From the NCBI GenBank assembly GCA_001828935.1, contig MHZX01000106.1, forward strand, positions 1 to 36,550: a stretch of 36,550 nucleotides of DNA, given 5' to 3'. The notes under the pieces were generated by a model. The model worked only from the letters and a program-made list of their open reading frames with translations. It did not search any database and was not told the origin of the DNA. This DNA is from Rhodocyclales bacterium RIFCSPLOWO2_02_FULL_63_24 (GTDB lineage: Bacteria > Pseudomonadota > Gammaproteobacteria > Burkholderiales > Rhodocyclaceae). This document shows positions 30,226-36,550 of the stretch, one piece after another (position 1 is the first letter of the stretch; each line of letters starts with the position of its first letter). A program made the translations under genes and the position numbers.

Positions 30226-30718
30226 AGCCCGCGGCCTGATCGGCACCGGCGACCTGGTCGCCGTTCGTTCGCACCGCGGCGGCCTCTCCGCCATCACGCG
30301 GGTGGTGACCCAAAGCCCCTACACCCACACCGCCGTGGCGATCTGGCTCGGCGCGCGGCTGCTGCTCGCCGAGATGAATGGCGGCGGCGCCTGCCTGGTG
30401 CCGGCCAGCAAGTACGCCGACACCGATTTCGATGTGTTCGCCTGCCCGGTGCATTCGACCGAGGCCGAGGGCGCAATCTTCGATCTGCTCGGCCTCGACA
30501 TCGGCTACGACTTTGGCGACCTGCTGCGCATCGCCCAGCACGAGCTGCTCGGCCGCCCGCTGCCGGCCGCCGACGACAAGGATCTGATCTGCTCGGCGCT
30601 GTCGGCCTCGATCTACCTGCACGCCGGCCTGCCGCGCAGCGGCCTGCCGTCTATCCCATCACCGCGCGACGTGGCCGCCTGGATGGGTGTGGCGCCGACG
30701 CTGGAGGTGCGGCGGTGA
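30212..30718 (+). CDS. permuted NlpC/P60-like (YiiX-type) hydrolase
   Basis: 168 residues. GTGDLVAVRSHRG, then YTHTAVAIWLG with the conserved histidine, and later DLICSALSASIY with the cysteine: this His-before-Cys order is that of circularly permuted NlpC/P60 (YiiX/YebB-like) papain-fold enzymes. Such enzymes act as amidases or peptidases on peptidoglycan or lipids. It follows the spanins with overlaps on both sides and may help lysis or DNA entry. No signal peptide is seen. Confidence 0.7.
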   Translation: MNYAEARGLIGTGDLVAVRSHRGGLSAITRVVTQSPYTHTAVAIWLGARLLLAEMNGGGACLVPASKYADTDFDVFACPVHSTEAEGAIFDLLGLDIGYDFGDLLRIAQHELLGRPLPAADDKDLICSALSASIYLHAGLPRSGLPSIPSPRDVAAWMGVAPTLEVRR

Positions 30719-30975
30719 CCGATGTATTCGACCGTGCTTCTGAAATCGAAGAGCAACAGCGCCAGGTCGCGTTACAGCGCCAAGCCCGGCGCGCCGGCCT
30801 CGCCGCGCCTTGCGCGCCTGGGTTTCCGTTTCTCGGGCAGGCGAAAACCGTCGAGGACTCGGCCTCCCATTGCCGCGTCTGCGAATCCCTCATTCCCGTC
30901 GCCCGGCGCCGCGCGGTGCCGGGCGTGCAAACCTGCATCACCTGTCAAACCGATCTCGAAAGGGCCGTGAGCTGA
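30715..30975 (+). CDS. TraR/DksA-type zinc-finger protein
   Basis: 86 residues. The C-terminal part CRVCESLIPVARRRAVPGVQTCITCQTDLE is the classic DksA/TraR C4 zinc finger (CxxC...RRxAxPGxxxCxxCQ). The N-terminal helix (DRASEIEEQQRQVALQRQAR) is short, like TraR, which reaches the RNA polymerase secondary channel without ppGpp. The start is GTG (30715) in a GTGA overlap; GGAGG lies seven bases upstream. Common in Mu-like phages, where it may redirect host transcription. Confidence 0.88.
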   Translation: MTDVFDRASEIEEQQRQVALQRQARRAGLAAPCAPGFPFLGQAKTVEDSASHCRVCESLIPVARRRAVPGVQTCITCQTDLERAVS

Positions 30976-31316
30976 TGGATCTCGATACCGCCAAATTCAT
31001 GCTCCAGGTGCTGGAGTTCGTCGTCGTTGGCAGTTGCAGCGTCTACGTCTATATCGCCAACAAGAACCGGGTGACCAATGAGCGCATCACCGAAATGGAA
31101 ACCGGGCTTGAGGAAAAGATCGACGGCCACGGCGAGCGCATTGCCCACCTCGAAGCCCATGCCGAACAGGCGCCCACGCACGGCGACTTGGGCGACCTCT
31201 ACACCGAGGTCAATAAAGTCAATCAACAGGTCTCGGCCCAAGGCGGCAAGCTCGATTCGATCGATGCCACCGTGCGCATGATCCTGTCGCGCATCACGGA
31301 GAAGGGTCTGAAATGA
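30975..31316 (+). CDS. DUF2730 family protein
   Basis: 113 residues. An N-terminal transmembrane helix (LQVLEFVVVGSCSVYVYIA) is followed by a long coiled coil (NRVTNERITEMETGLEEKIDGHGERIAHLEAHAEQAP...LYTEVNKVNQQVSAQGGKLDSIDATVRMI). This architecture and its position before the terminase genes fit DUF2730 of Mu-like phages. Function unknown. It starts in a TGATG overlap with the zinc-finger gene. Confidence 0.82.
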   Translation: MDLDTAKFMLQVLEFVVVGSCSVYVYIANKNRVTNERITEMETGLEEKIDGHGERIAHLEAHAEQAPTHGDLGDLYTEVNKVNQQVSAQGGKLDSIDATVRMILSRITEKGLK

Positions 31317-31561
31317 TCGATGACGATCGCAAGCGCCGCAACAGCCTGCTCGCCTCGCTCGCCTTCGCCGGCGGCGCCAGCGTGGCGCGTGAGCTGCGCG
31401 ACGAGCTGGAGAGCGTGCACAACGTTCCGGCCACGCTCGACCGCGTGCGCGCCGATCTGCGCGTGCTGGCCGACATCGGCGCGCTGCGCCTGGAGGGCGA
31501 TCGCGTGATGCTGACCGCCGAAGGGCGCGAGCACGTCGACCGCCTGCGGGCCTTGTTCTGA
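31313..31561 (+). CDS. winged-helix phage protein (Mu gp26-like position)
   Basis: 82 residues. The region SVARELRDELESVHNVPATLDRVRADLRVLADIGALRLEGDRVMLTAEGREHVDRL is a winged helix, as in ArsR-like domains, with a short wing. Proteins of this type lie between DUF2730 and DUF1804 in many Mu-like genomes. Probably DNA-binding; the role is unknown. Confidence 0.75.
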   Translation: MIDDDRKRRNSLLASLAFAGGASVARELRDELESVHNVPATLDRVRADLRVLADIGALRLEGDRVMLTAEGREHVDRLRALF

Positions 31562-32175
31562 TGGCCCACTCGCCCGACAAGAAGGTCAAACTGCGCGCCG
31601 CCTACATCGGCGGCCTGCCGCTGGAGGCGGCCGCCGACAAGATCGGCGTGCCGCATCCCACGGCGCGCAACTGGTACCGGGCCGCCAAGGCCGCGGGCGA
31701 CGACTGGGATGCTTTCCAGAAGGCGTCCATGATCGTCTCCGGCGGCGGCATCGAGCAGGCCCTGGGGCGCATCATCGCCGCAGGGCTGCTGCGCTGCGAG
31801 GCCATCATTACCGGCGCCGGCGCAGCGAATGATCCGATCGAGGCCGCCAAGGCGCTCGCCTCACTGGGCGATACCGTCGCCAAGCTCAATGCGGCCGCCA
31901 AGCAGTTCATGCCGGAAGCCAGCGCGCGCGCCATCGGTGTCGATATGCTGAAATCGCTGGCCGCCTGGGCGGGAGAGGTCGCGCCCGTCAAGGGCATGGT
32001 GCTGGCCGAACTGCTCGACGGCTTTGCCGCCGCCAAAAAAATGCAGATCGCCGCCGGGCTCGAAGAGCTGCGCGCCCGCGCCCGCGCCGCCGGCGCCGTC
32101 GAGTCCGCCAAGGCGGGCGGCCTGTCCGACGATTCCGCCGAACAGATCCGCAACAAGATCCTGGGCAAAGGATGA
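31561..32175 (+). CDS. DUF1804 protein, probable small terminase subunit
   Basis: 204 residues. The N-terminal HTH (KVKLRAAYIGGLPLEAAADKIGVPHPTARNWYRAAKAAGDDWDAF) is the DUF1804 signature; the remainder is helical. Proteins of this family lie directly before the large terminase in Mu-like phages and are thought to recognise packaging sites on phage DNA. Overlaps with both neighbours. Confidence 0.85.
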   Translation: MAHSPDKKVKLRAAYIGGLPLEAAADKIGVPHPTARNWYRAAKAAGDDWDAFQKASMIVSGGGIEQALGRIIAAGLLRCEAIITGAGAANDPIEAAKALASLGDTVAKLNAAAKQFMPEASARAIGVDMLKSLAAWAGEVAPVKGMVLAELLDGFAAAKKMQIAAGLEELRARARAAGAVESAKAGGLSDDSAEQIRNKILGKG

Positions 32176-33725
32176 TGCCCCTGGTTCCCGAGCCGCGCGA
32201 GGCGCGCACGCCGATGGCCCTGCTGGGCTACCAGCAGCGCTGGACGGCGGATCGCGCCCAGGTCAAGGTCATCGAAAAGAGCCGCCGCATCGGCCTCTCC
32301 TGGGCCGAGGCGGCGGACACCGCGCTGCTCGCCGCCAGCCAGTCCGGCATGAACGCCTTCTACATCGGCTACATGAAGGAAATGGCGCAGGAGTTCATCA
32401 AGGATTGCGCCGAGTTCGCCAAGGCCTATTCCATCGCCGCCGGGGAGATTGCCGAGACCGAAGAGGTCTGGCTTGAGGGCGAGGAGCGGAAATCCATCTT
32501 CGTCTACACCCTGCGCTTCGCCTCCGGCTGGCGTATCGAGGCGCTGTCTTCCGCGCCGCGCAACCTGCGCGGCAAGCAGGGCCGCGTCATTCTCGACGAG
32601 TTCGCGTTTCACAGCGACCAGAAAGAACTGCTCAAGGCGGCGCTGGCGTTACTGATCTGGGGTGGCGAGGTGCACGTCATCTCAACACACAATGGCGCCG
32701 ACAATCCATTCAACGCGCTGTGCCTGGACATCCGCGCCGGCAAAAAGCCCTATTCGCTGCACCGGGTCGCCTTTCGCGACGCGGTCGCCGATGGCCTCTA
32801 CGAGCGGGTCTGTTTGCGCACCGGCCAGGCGCCGGACGAAGCCAGCAAGGCCGCATGGATCAAGGGCATCTACGACCAGTACGGCGCCGACGCCGAGGAA
32901 GAACTCGACTGCGTGCCCAGCAACAGCGGCGGTGCCTGGCTCTCCCGCGCGCTGATCGAGGCGCGCATGCTGGATGCGCCCGTGCTGCGCTGGAAGCCGC
33001 CGGCCAAGGATTTCGCGCTCTGGCCCGAGCACCTGCGCACGGCAGAGATGCGCGATTGGCTGGAGGCCGAGCTGCTGCCGGTGCTGGCCACGCTCGATGC
33101 CGGACTGCGCAGCGGCTTCGGCATGGACTTCGGCCGCAATGGCGACCTCTCCGTCCTGCTGGCCTTCCAGATCACCCAGCAACTGCGCCGCCGCTTCGTC
33201 TTCGCCCTGGAACTGTCCAACTGCCCATTCGATCAGCAGCGCGAGGCCCTGTTCTACATCGGCGAGCGCCTGCCTAGATTCTTTGCCGGCAAGCTCGACG
33301 CACGCGGCAACGGCCAGTACCTCGCCGAGAAGGCGGTGCAGAAGTGGGGCGAGGCGCGCGTCGAGGCGGTCATGCTGTCCCAGCCGTGGTATCGCGACAA
33401 TACCGCGCCCTTCAAGGCCGGTCTGGAAGATCAGACCATCGAACTGATCCGCGATTCCGATCATCTCGACGATCTGCGCGCCTTCCAGGTGGTGAAGGGC
33501 ATCCCGCTGCTGCCGGACGCGCGCACCAAAGGCAAGGATGGTCAGCAGCGCCACGGCGATGCCGGTGTTGCCTACCTGCTGGCATATGCCGCCAGCCGTT
33601 CCGAAGCGATTGCCGTGTGCGACGGCTATGTCGCCATGCCGCGCCGTAGCGCCAGCGCCGACTCCAGCGGCACCGGCGCCGACTCCCGCGACGACTACAG
33701 CGGCGACAGCCGCAGGATGTTTTGA
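32172..33725 (+). CDS. terminase large subunit (Mu gp28-like)
   Basis: 517 residues. A Walker A-like segment VIEKSRRIGLSW (33-44), Walker B RVILDEFAF with D142 and E143, and the coupling motif VISTHNG make up the packaging ATPase. The nuclease domain shows GMDFGRNGDLSV (D319) and RHGDAGVAYLLAYA near the C-terminus. It cuts and pumps DNA into the prohead; in Mu-like phages, headful packaging begins in phage DNA and runs into host DNA. Intact. Confidence 0.95.
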   Translation: MMPLVPEPREARTPMALLGYQQRWTADRAQVKVIEKSRRIGLSWAEAADTALLAASQSGMNAFYIGYMKEMAQEFIKDCAEFAKAYSIAAGEIAETEEVWLEGEERKSIFVYTLRFASGWRIEALSSAPRNLRGKQGRVILDEFAFHSDQKELLKAALALLIWGGEVHVISTHNGADNPFNALCLDIRAGKKPYSLHRVAFRDAVADGLYERVCLRTGQAPDEASKAAWIKGIYDQYGADAEEELDCVPSNSGGAWLSRALIEARMLDAPVLRWKPPAKDFALWPEHLRTAEMRDWLEAELLPVLATLDAGLRSGFGMDFGRNGDLSVLLAFQITQQLRRRFVFALELSNCPFDQQREALFYIGERLPRFFAGKLDARGNGQYLAEKAVQKWGEARVEAVMLSQPWYRDNTAPFKAGLEDQTIELIRDSDHLDDLRAFQVVKGIPLLPDARTKGKDGQQRHGDAGVAYLLAYAASRSEAIAVCDGYVAMPRRSASADSSGTGADSRDDYSGDSRRMF

Positions 33726-33727
33726 CC

Positions 33728-35305
33728 ATGAAGATTCTTGACCAGTACGGCAATCCGATCGACACCGGCGTCCTCAAGGAGGCGCAGACCAGCCGTATTG
33801 CGATGCTGGAGAACCGCTTCCTGACCCCGATGCTCGCCGGGCTGACGCCGGCGCGCCTGTCCACTGTGCTGCGGCAGGCCGACGACGGCGACCTCACCGC
33901 CCAGCACCGGCTGTTCGCCGATATGGAGGAACGCGATGCGCACCTGCTGTGCGAGATAGGCAAACGCAAGAACGCCGTGATGGGCCTGGACTGGGATATC
34001 GTTCCGCCGCGTAACGCCACGGCCAAGGAGAAGGCCGACGCGGAGTGGCTCAAGGAAGTGCTGACCGACGCCGTGGATCCGTTCGAGGATCTGCTGCTGG
34101 CGGCGATGGAGGGTGTGGGCCACGGCTTTGCCCCGGTCGAACTGGAATGGCGGCAGGAGGGTAAGGAATGGCTGCCGGCCTTCTTCCCGCGCCCGCAGGA
34201 ATGGTTCCGCCTCGACCGCCATCGCCGCGAGCTGCGCTTGCAGGACGCCAGCGCCGACGGCGCGCCGCTGGCCCCCTTCGGCTGGGTCATGCACACCCAC
34301 GGCAAGGCGAAGACCGGCTACCAGGGCCGCATGGGCCTGTACCGCGCCCTGGTCTGGCCCTTCCTCTACAAAGCCTATGGCATCGGCGATTTCGCGGAGT
34401 TCCTGGAAACCTACGGCCTGCCGATCGTGCTGGGCAAGTACTACCAGGGCGCCAGCCAGGACGAAAAAGCCAGCCTGATGCGCGCCGTCACGGCCCTGGG
34501 CCACGATGCGCGCGCCATCATGCCGGCCGACATGGCCATCGAGATCAACAAGGTCACCGCCGACGGCAGCGGCACGCCGCACCTGGCGATGGTCGGCTGG
34601 GCCGAGGGCGCGCAGAGCAAGGCCATTCTCGGCCAGGTGCTCTCCGCCGAGGCCAAGGCCACCGGCATGGGCTCGGGCGTGGCCGATCTGCACAACGAGG
34701 TGCGCAAGGATATTCGCAATGCGGATGCGCGCCAGATCGCCGGCACGGCCACGCGCGATGTCCTCTATCCGCTGCTGGCGCTCAACCGCGGCGTCGACAG
34801 CCTGTCCCGCTGCGCGCGCCTGGTGTTCGATACCGGCGAGGCCGCCGACATCGCCACGCTGGCCGACGGGCTCGACAAGCTGACCACGTCCGGCATGAGG
34901 ACGATCCCGGTCAAGTGGGTGCACGAGAAGCTGCGTATTCCCGAGCCGGCCGAGGGCGAGGCGACCCTGGGCAAGGAAGTCGGCGCTGGCGACACGGCGG
35001 GCCAGGGCGGCAAGCCGCCGCCCGATCCGGCCGCCGCCCGCGCGGCGCTGAAAGCCCAGGGCGCCGCCGACGAAACCCAGGACGAGCTGGATTGGCTCGC
35101 CGCCGACATGGGCAGCGAATGGCAGCCTGTGCTCGATCCGCTCGTTACGCCCATCGAGCGCCTGGCCGACGAATGCGCCAGCCTGGAGCAGTTCCGCGAG
35201 CGCCTGCCGGCCGTCATAGCGCAGATGGATGCCGCGGCGCTGGCCGCGCAGATCGCCCAGGGCGATTTCGCGGCCGTGGTCTGGGGCCGAATCAATGGCA
35301 ACTGA
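33728..35305 (+). CDS. portal protein (Mu gp29-like, DUF935)
   Basis: 525 residues. The sequence ERDAHLLCEIGKRKNAVMGLDWDIVPP, MEGVGHGFAPVELEW, the long middle (RALVWPFLYKAYGIGDFAEFLETYGLPIVLGKY) and NRGVDSLSRCARLVFDTGEAAD are typical of DUF935 portals, which form the ring through which DNA enters the head. ATG 33728 is the start; a TTG two codons earlier is also in frame. The end overlaps the gpF start. Confidence 0.95.
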   Translation: MKILDQYGNPIDTGVLKEAQTSRIAMLENRFLTPMLAGLTPARLSTVLRQADDGDLTAQHRLFADMEERDAHLLCEIGKRKNAVMGLDWDIVPPRNATAKEKADAEWLKEVLTDAVDPFEDLLLAAMEGVGHGFAPVELEWRQEGKEWLPAFFPRPQEWFRLDRHRRELRLQDASADGAPLAPFGWVMHTHGKAKTGYQGRMGLYRALVWPFLYKAYGIGDFAEFLETYGLPIVLGKYYQGASQDEKASLMRAVTALGHDARAIMPADMAIEINKVTADGSGTPHLAMVGWAEGAQSKAILGQVLSAEAKATGMGSGVADLHNEVRKDIRNADARQIAGTATRDVLYPLLALNRGVDSLSRCARLVFDTGEAADIATLADGLDKLTTSGMRTIPVKWVHEKLRIPEPAEGEATLGKEVGAGDTAGQGGKPPPDPAAARAALKAQGAADETQDELDWLAADMGSEWQPVLDPLVTPIERLADECASLEQFRERLPAVIAQMDAAALAAQIAQGDFAAVVWGRINGN

Positions 35306-36491
35306 GATGGCAACTGAGCCGGCCATCCGCCTGGGGCTGCGCCCGCCGGAGGAGGCCATCGCCTTTTTCCGCCAGAAGGGTTACGCCATCGGCTTCGACC
35401 ATCGCGATGTCTGGCAGGAGGAACACCAGGCCGCCTTCACTGTGGCCAAGGCCATGCAGGTGGATCTGCTGCGCGAGATCCGTACCTATGTCGACGGCGC
35501 GATCGCCAACGGCACCACCTTCGAGACCTTCAAGGCCGGGCTCAAGCCCGAGCTGGTCAAGCGCGGCTGGTGGGGCCGCGCCACGATGGCCGATCCGGCC
35601 GACGGCCAACTCAAGGACGTGCAGCTCGGCAGCCCGCGCCGGCTCAAGGTGATCTACGACACCAATCTGCGCACCGCGCACAGCGAAGGCCAGTGGGAGC
35701 GCATCCAGGAAGCCAAGGCCAGCATGCCGTACCTGATGTACGACCACACACCCAGCGCGCACGAACGCAAGGAACACGCCGCGTGGGATGGCCTGGTGCT
35801 GCCGGTGGATGATCCGTGGGTGGCCGCGCATTCACCGGTCAAGGCCTGGGGCTGCAAATGTCGCTGGATTCAATTGGGGCGGCGCCAGATCGACCGCCAC
35901 GGCCTCAAGGTCGGCCAGGCGCCGGCCGAGCGTTACCTCGACTACACCAACCAGCGCACCGGCGAAACCAGCCGCGTGCCGGCCGGCGTGGACCCCGAAT
36001 TCAACTACCCGCCGGGCGGCCGCCGCGCCAGCCTGGTCGGCGCCCTGGCCGGCAAGCTCGAACAGCTCCCGGCCGATCTGCGTCCCGCCGCCGTCGCCTC
36101 GCTCTCGGGCGAAGCCTTCGCCGCCTGGGCGCAGGCCCCGGCCGGCGACTGGCCGATCGGCGTGCTGCGCGCCAATCACGCCGCCGATCTGGCGCTCGCC
36201 ACCGACGTGGTGCGCCTGTCGGCGGCGACGATGGCCAAGCAGGCCGCCGAGCACCCGGAGATCGCCGCCGCCGAGTACCGCTACGTCCAGGACGCCCTGG
36301 CGCGCGGGCAGGCCGTGCAGGAATCCGCCACGGCGATGCTGTTCCTGCTCGAAGAAGAAGGCTACGTCACGGTCATCAAGGCCACGCAGACCGGCCGCGC
36401 CGCGTTCATGACCAGCTTCCGGCGGCTGTCGAGCAAGGAAGTGAAGCGCAACGAGGAAATCAAGCGCCTCTTGAAGAAGGCGAAGAAGTGA
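35295..36491 (+). CDS. gpF-like head morphogenesis protein with a C-terminal nuclease-like domain
   Basis: 398 residues. Residues of about 1-250 match Mu gpF (minor head protein): YDTNLRTAHSEGQWERIQEAKASMPYLMYDHTPSAHERKEHAAWDG, then DDPWVAAHSPVKAWGCKCRWIQLGRRQ. The last about 120 residues (VVRLSAATMAKQAAEHPEIAAAEYRYVQDALARG, EEEGYVTVIKATQTGRAAFMTSFRRLSSKEVKR) have the layout of the phage Barnase/EndoU/ColicinE5-D/RelE-like domain often fused to gpF. Two identical ATGs (35295, 35307) lie in a 12-bp tandem duplication; the first has GGGG eight bases upstream. Confidence 0.9.
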   Translation: MATEMATEPAIRLGLRPPEEAIAFFRQKGYAIGFDHRDVWQEEHQAAFTVAKAMQVDLLREIRTYVDGAIANGTTFETFKAGLKPELVKRGWWGRATMADPADGQLKDVQLGSPRRLKVIYDTNLRTAHSEGQWERIQEAKASMPYLMYDHTPSAHERKEHAAWDGLVLPVDDPWVAAHSPVKAWGCKCRWIQLGRRQIDRHGLKVGQAPAERYLDYTNQRTGETSRVPAGVDPEFNYPPGGRRASLVGALAGKLEQLPADLRPAAVASLSGEAFAAWAQAPAGDWPIGVLRANHAADLALATDVVRLSAATMAKQAAEHPEIAAAEYRYVQDALARGQAVQESATAMLFLLEEEGYVTVIKATQTGRAAFMTSFRRLSSKEVKRNEEIKRLLKKAKK

Positions 36492-36550
36492 TGCGCGGGG
36501 ATGCGGGCGGTGGGGCCCCCCAGTCCGGTTTCCCGGCAACCCCACATGGC
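36491..36550 (+). CDS. start of a further phage ORF, truncated by the window edge
   Basis: ATG 36491 overlaps the gpF stop (TGATG) and the frame stays open for the 20 codons left in the window (MRGDAGGGAPQSGFPATPHG). The amino acid content (glycine, proline) is poor for a real N-terminus, and another ATG at 36546 is an alternative start. The next gene in Mu-like phages is gpG or a protease/scaffold. Confidence 0.25.
   Translation, partial: MRGDAGGGAPQSGFPATPHG

Larger units (their letters stand above)
16182..36550 (+). mobile_element. Mu-like transposable prophage (left part; right end outside the window)
   Basis: The gene order is that of Mu/B3/D3112-type phages: leftward repressor, Ner, DDE transposase, AAA+ target-selection protein, small early genes, Gam-like protein, GemA, Mor, then holin and endolysin, spanins, TraR-like zinc finger, DUF2730, DUF1804, terminase, DUF935 portal and gpF. 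No site-specific integrase is seen. The left border lies somewhere between the tRNA terminator (16181) and the repressor gene (16638). Most structural genes beyond gpF lie to the right of the window. Every core gene seen is intact, so the phage may be active. Confidence 0.9.

Overview
The window is high-GC DNA from a betaproteobacterium, most likely Rhodocyclales-like. This is inferred from gene families and composition only, since no search could be run. It has two parts: about 16 kb of host chromosome, and about 20 kb of a Mu-like transposable prophage that starts just past a tRNA-His gene and runs off the right edge.

Host part (1-16181). After a small unexplained remnant and a rightward OsmC-family gene come two leftward genes, a chemoreceptor with almost no periplasmic domain (1684-2886) and a separate NIT-domain protein (766-1680). 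Then follows one leftward series of twelve tightly packed genes (15710 down to 3130): an acyl-CoA dehydrogenase pair resembling pimeloyl-CoA dehydrogenase large and small subunits, a 606-residue DmdC/FadE5-type acyl-CoA dehydrogenase, an ECI-type enoyl-CoA isomerase/hydratase, two hotdog thioesterases, a ComB-like phosphatase, a NIT-type chemoreceptor, a MaoC-like hydratase, an acyl-CoA synthetase, a dienoyl-CoA isomerase-type crotonase and an epoxide-hydrolase-like alpha/beta hydrolase. Together they look like a catabolic operon that activates an organic acid to its CoA thioester and beta-oxidises an unsaturated, branched or alicyclic chain, with a chemoreceptor built in. The substrate cannot be read from sequence. 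A short palindromic repeat lies in frame in two of these genes.

Junction (15711-16637). It holds the operon promoter region with a dyad, a clear sigma70 promoter, tRNA-His(GTG), its terminator, and then the prophage left end, whose exact border I could not fix.

Prophage early region (16638-28584). A leftward repressor and a rightward Ner-like regulator face each other across a cluster of five copies of an 11-bp operator. Next come small regulators, the DDE transposase (MuA-like), the AAA+ target-selection ATPase (MuB-like), a ClpX-type zinc-finger protein, and a long run of small genes joined by ATGA-type overlaps. These include a possible HExxH metallopeptidase, Myb-like and winged-helix proteins, Gam-like, DUF2786 and GemA proteins, and a Mor-type activator. 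One small gene is split by a run of ten G. Two small exported proteins close the region before a terminator and a 210-bp non-coding stretch that should carry the late promoter.

Prophage late region (28844-36550). It opens with the lysis cassette (holin, transglycosylase endolysin, nested Rz/Rz1 spanins, a permuted NlpC/P60-like protein), then a TraR/DksA zinc finger, DUF2730, a winged-helix protein, DUF1804, the large terminase, the DUF935 portal and the gpF head-morphogenesis protein. The gpF C-terminus looks like a phage-borne nuclease/toxin-type domain. Tail genes and the right end lie outside the window.
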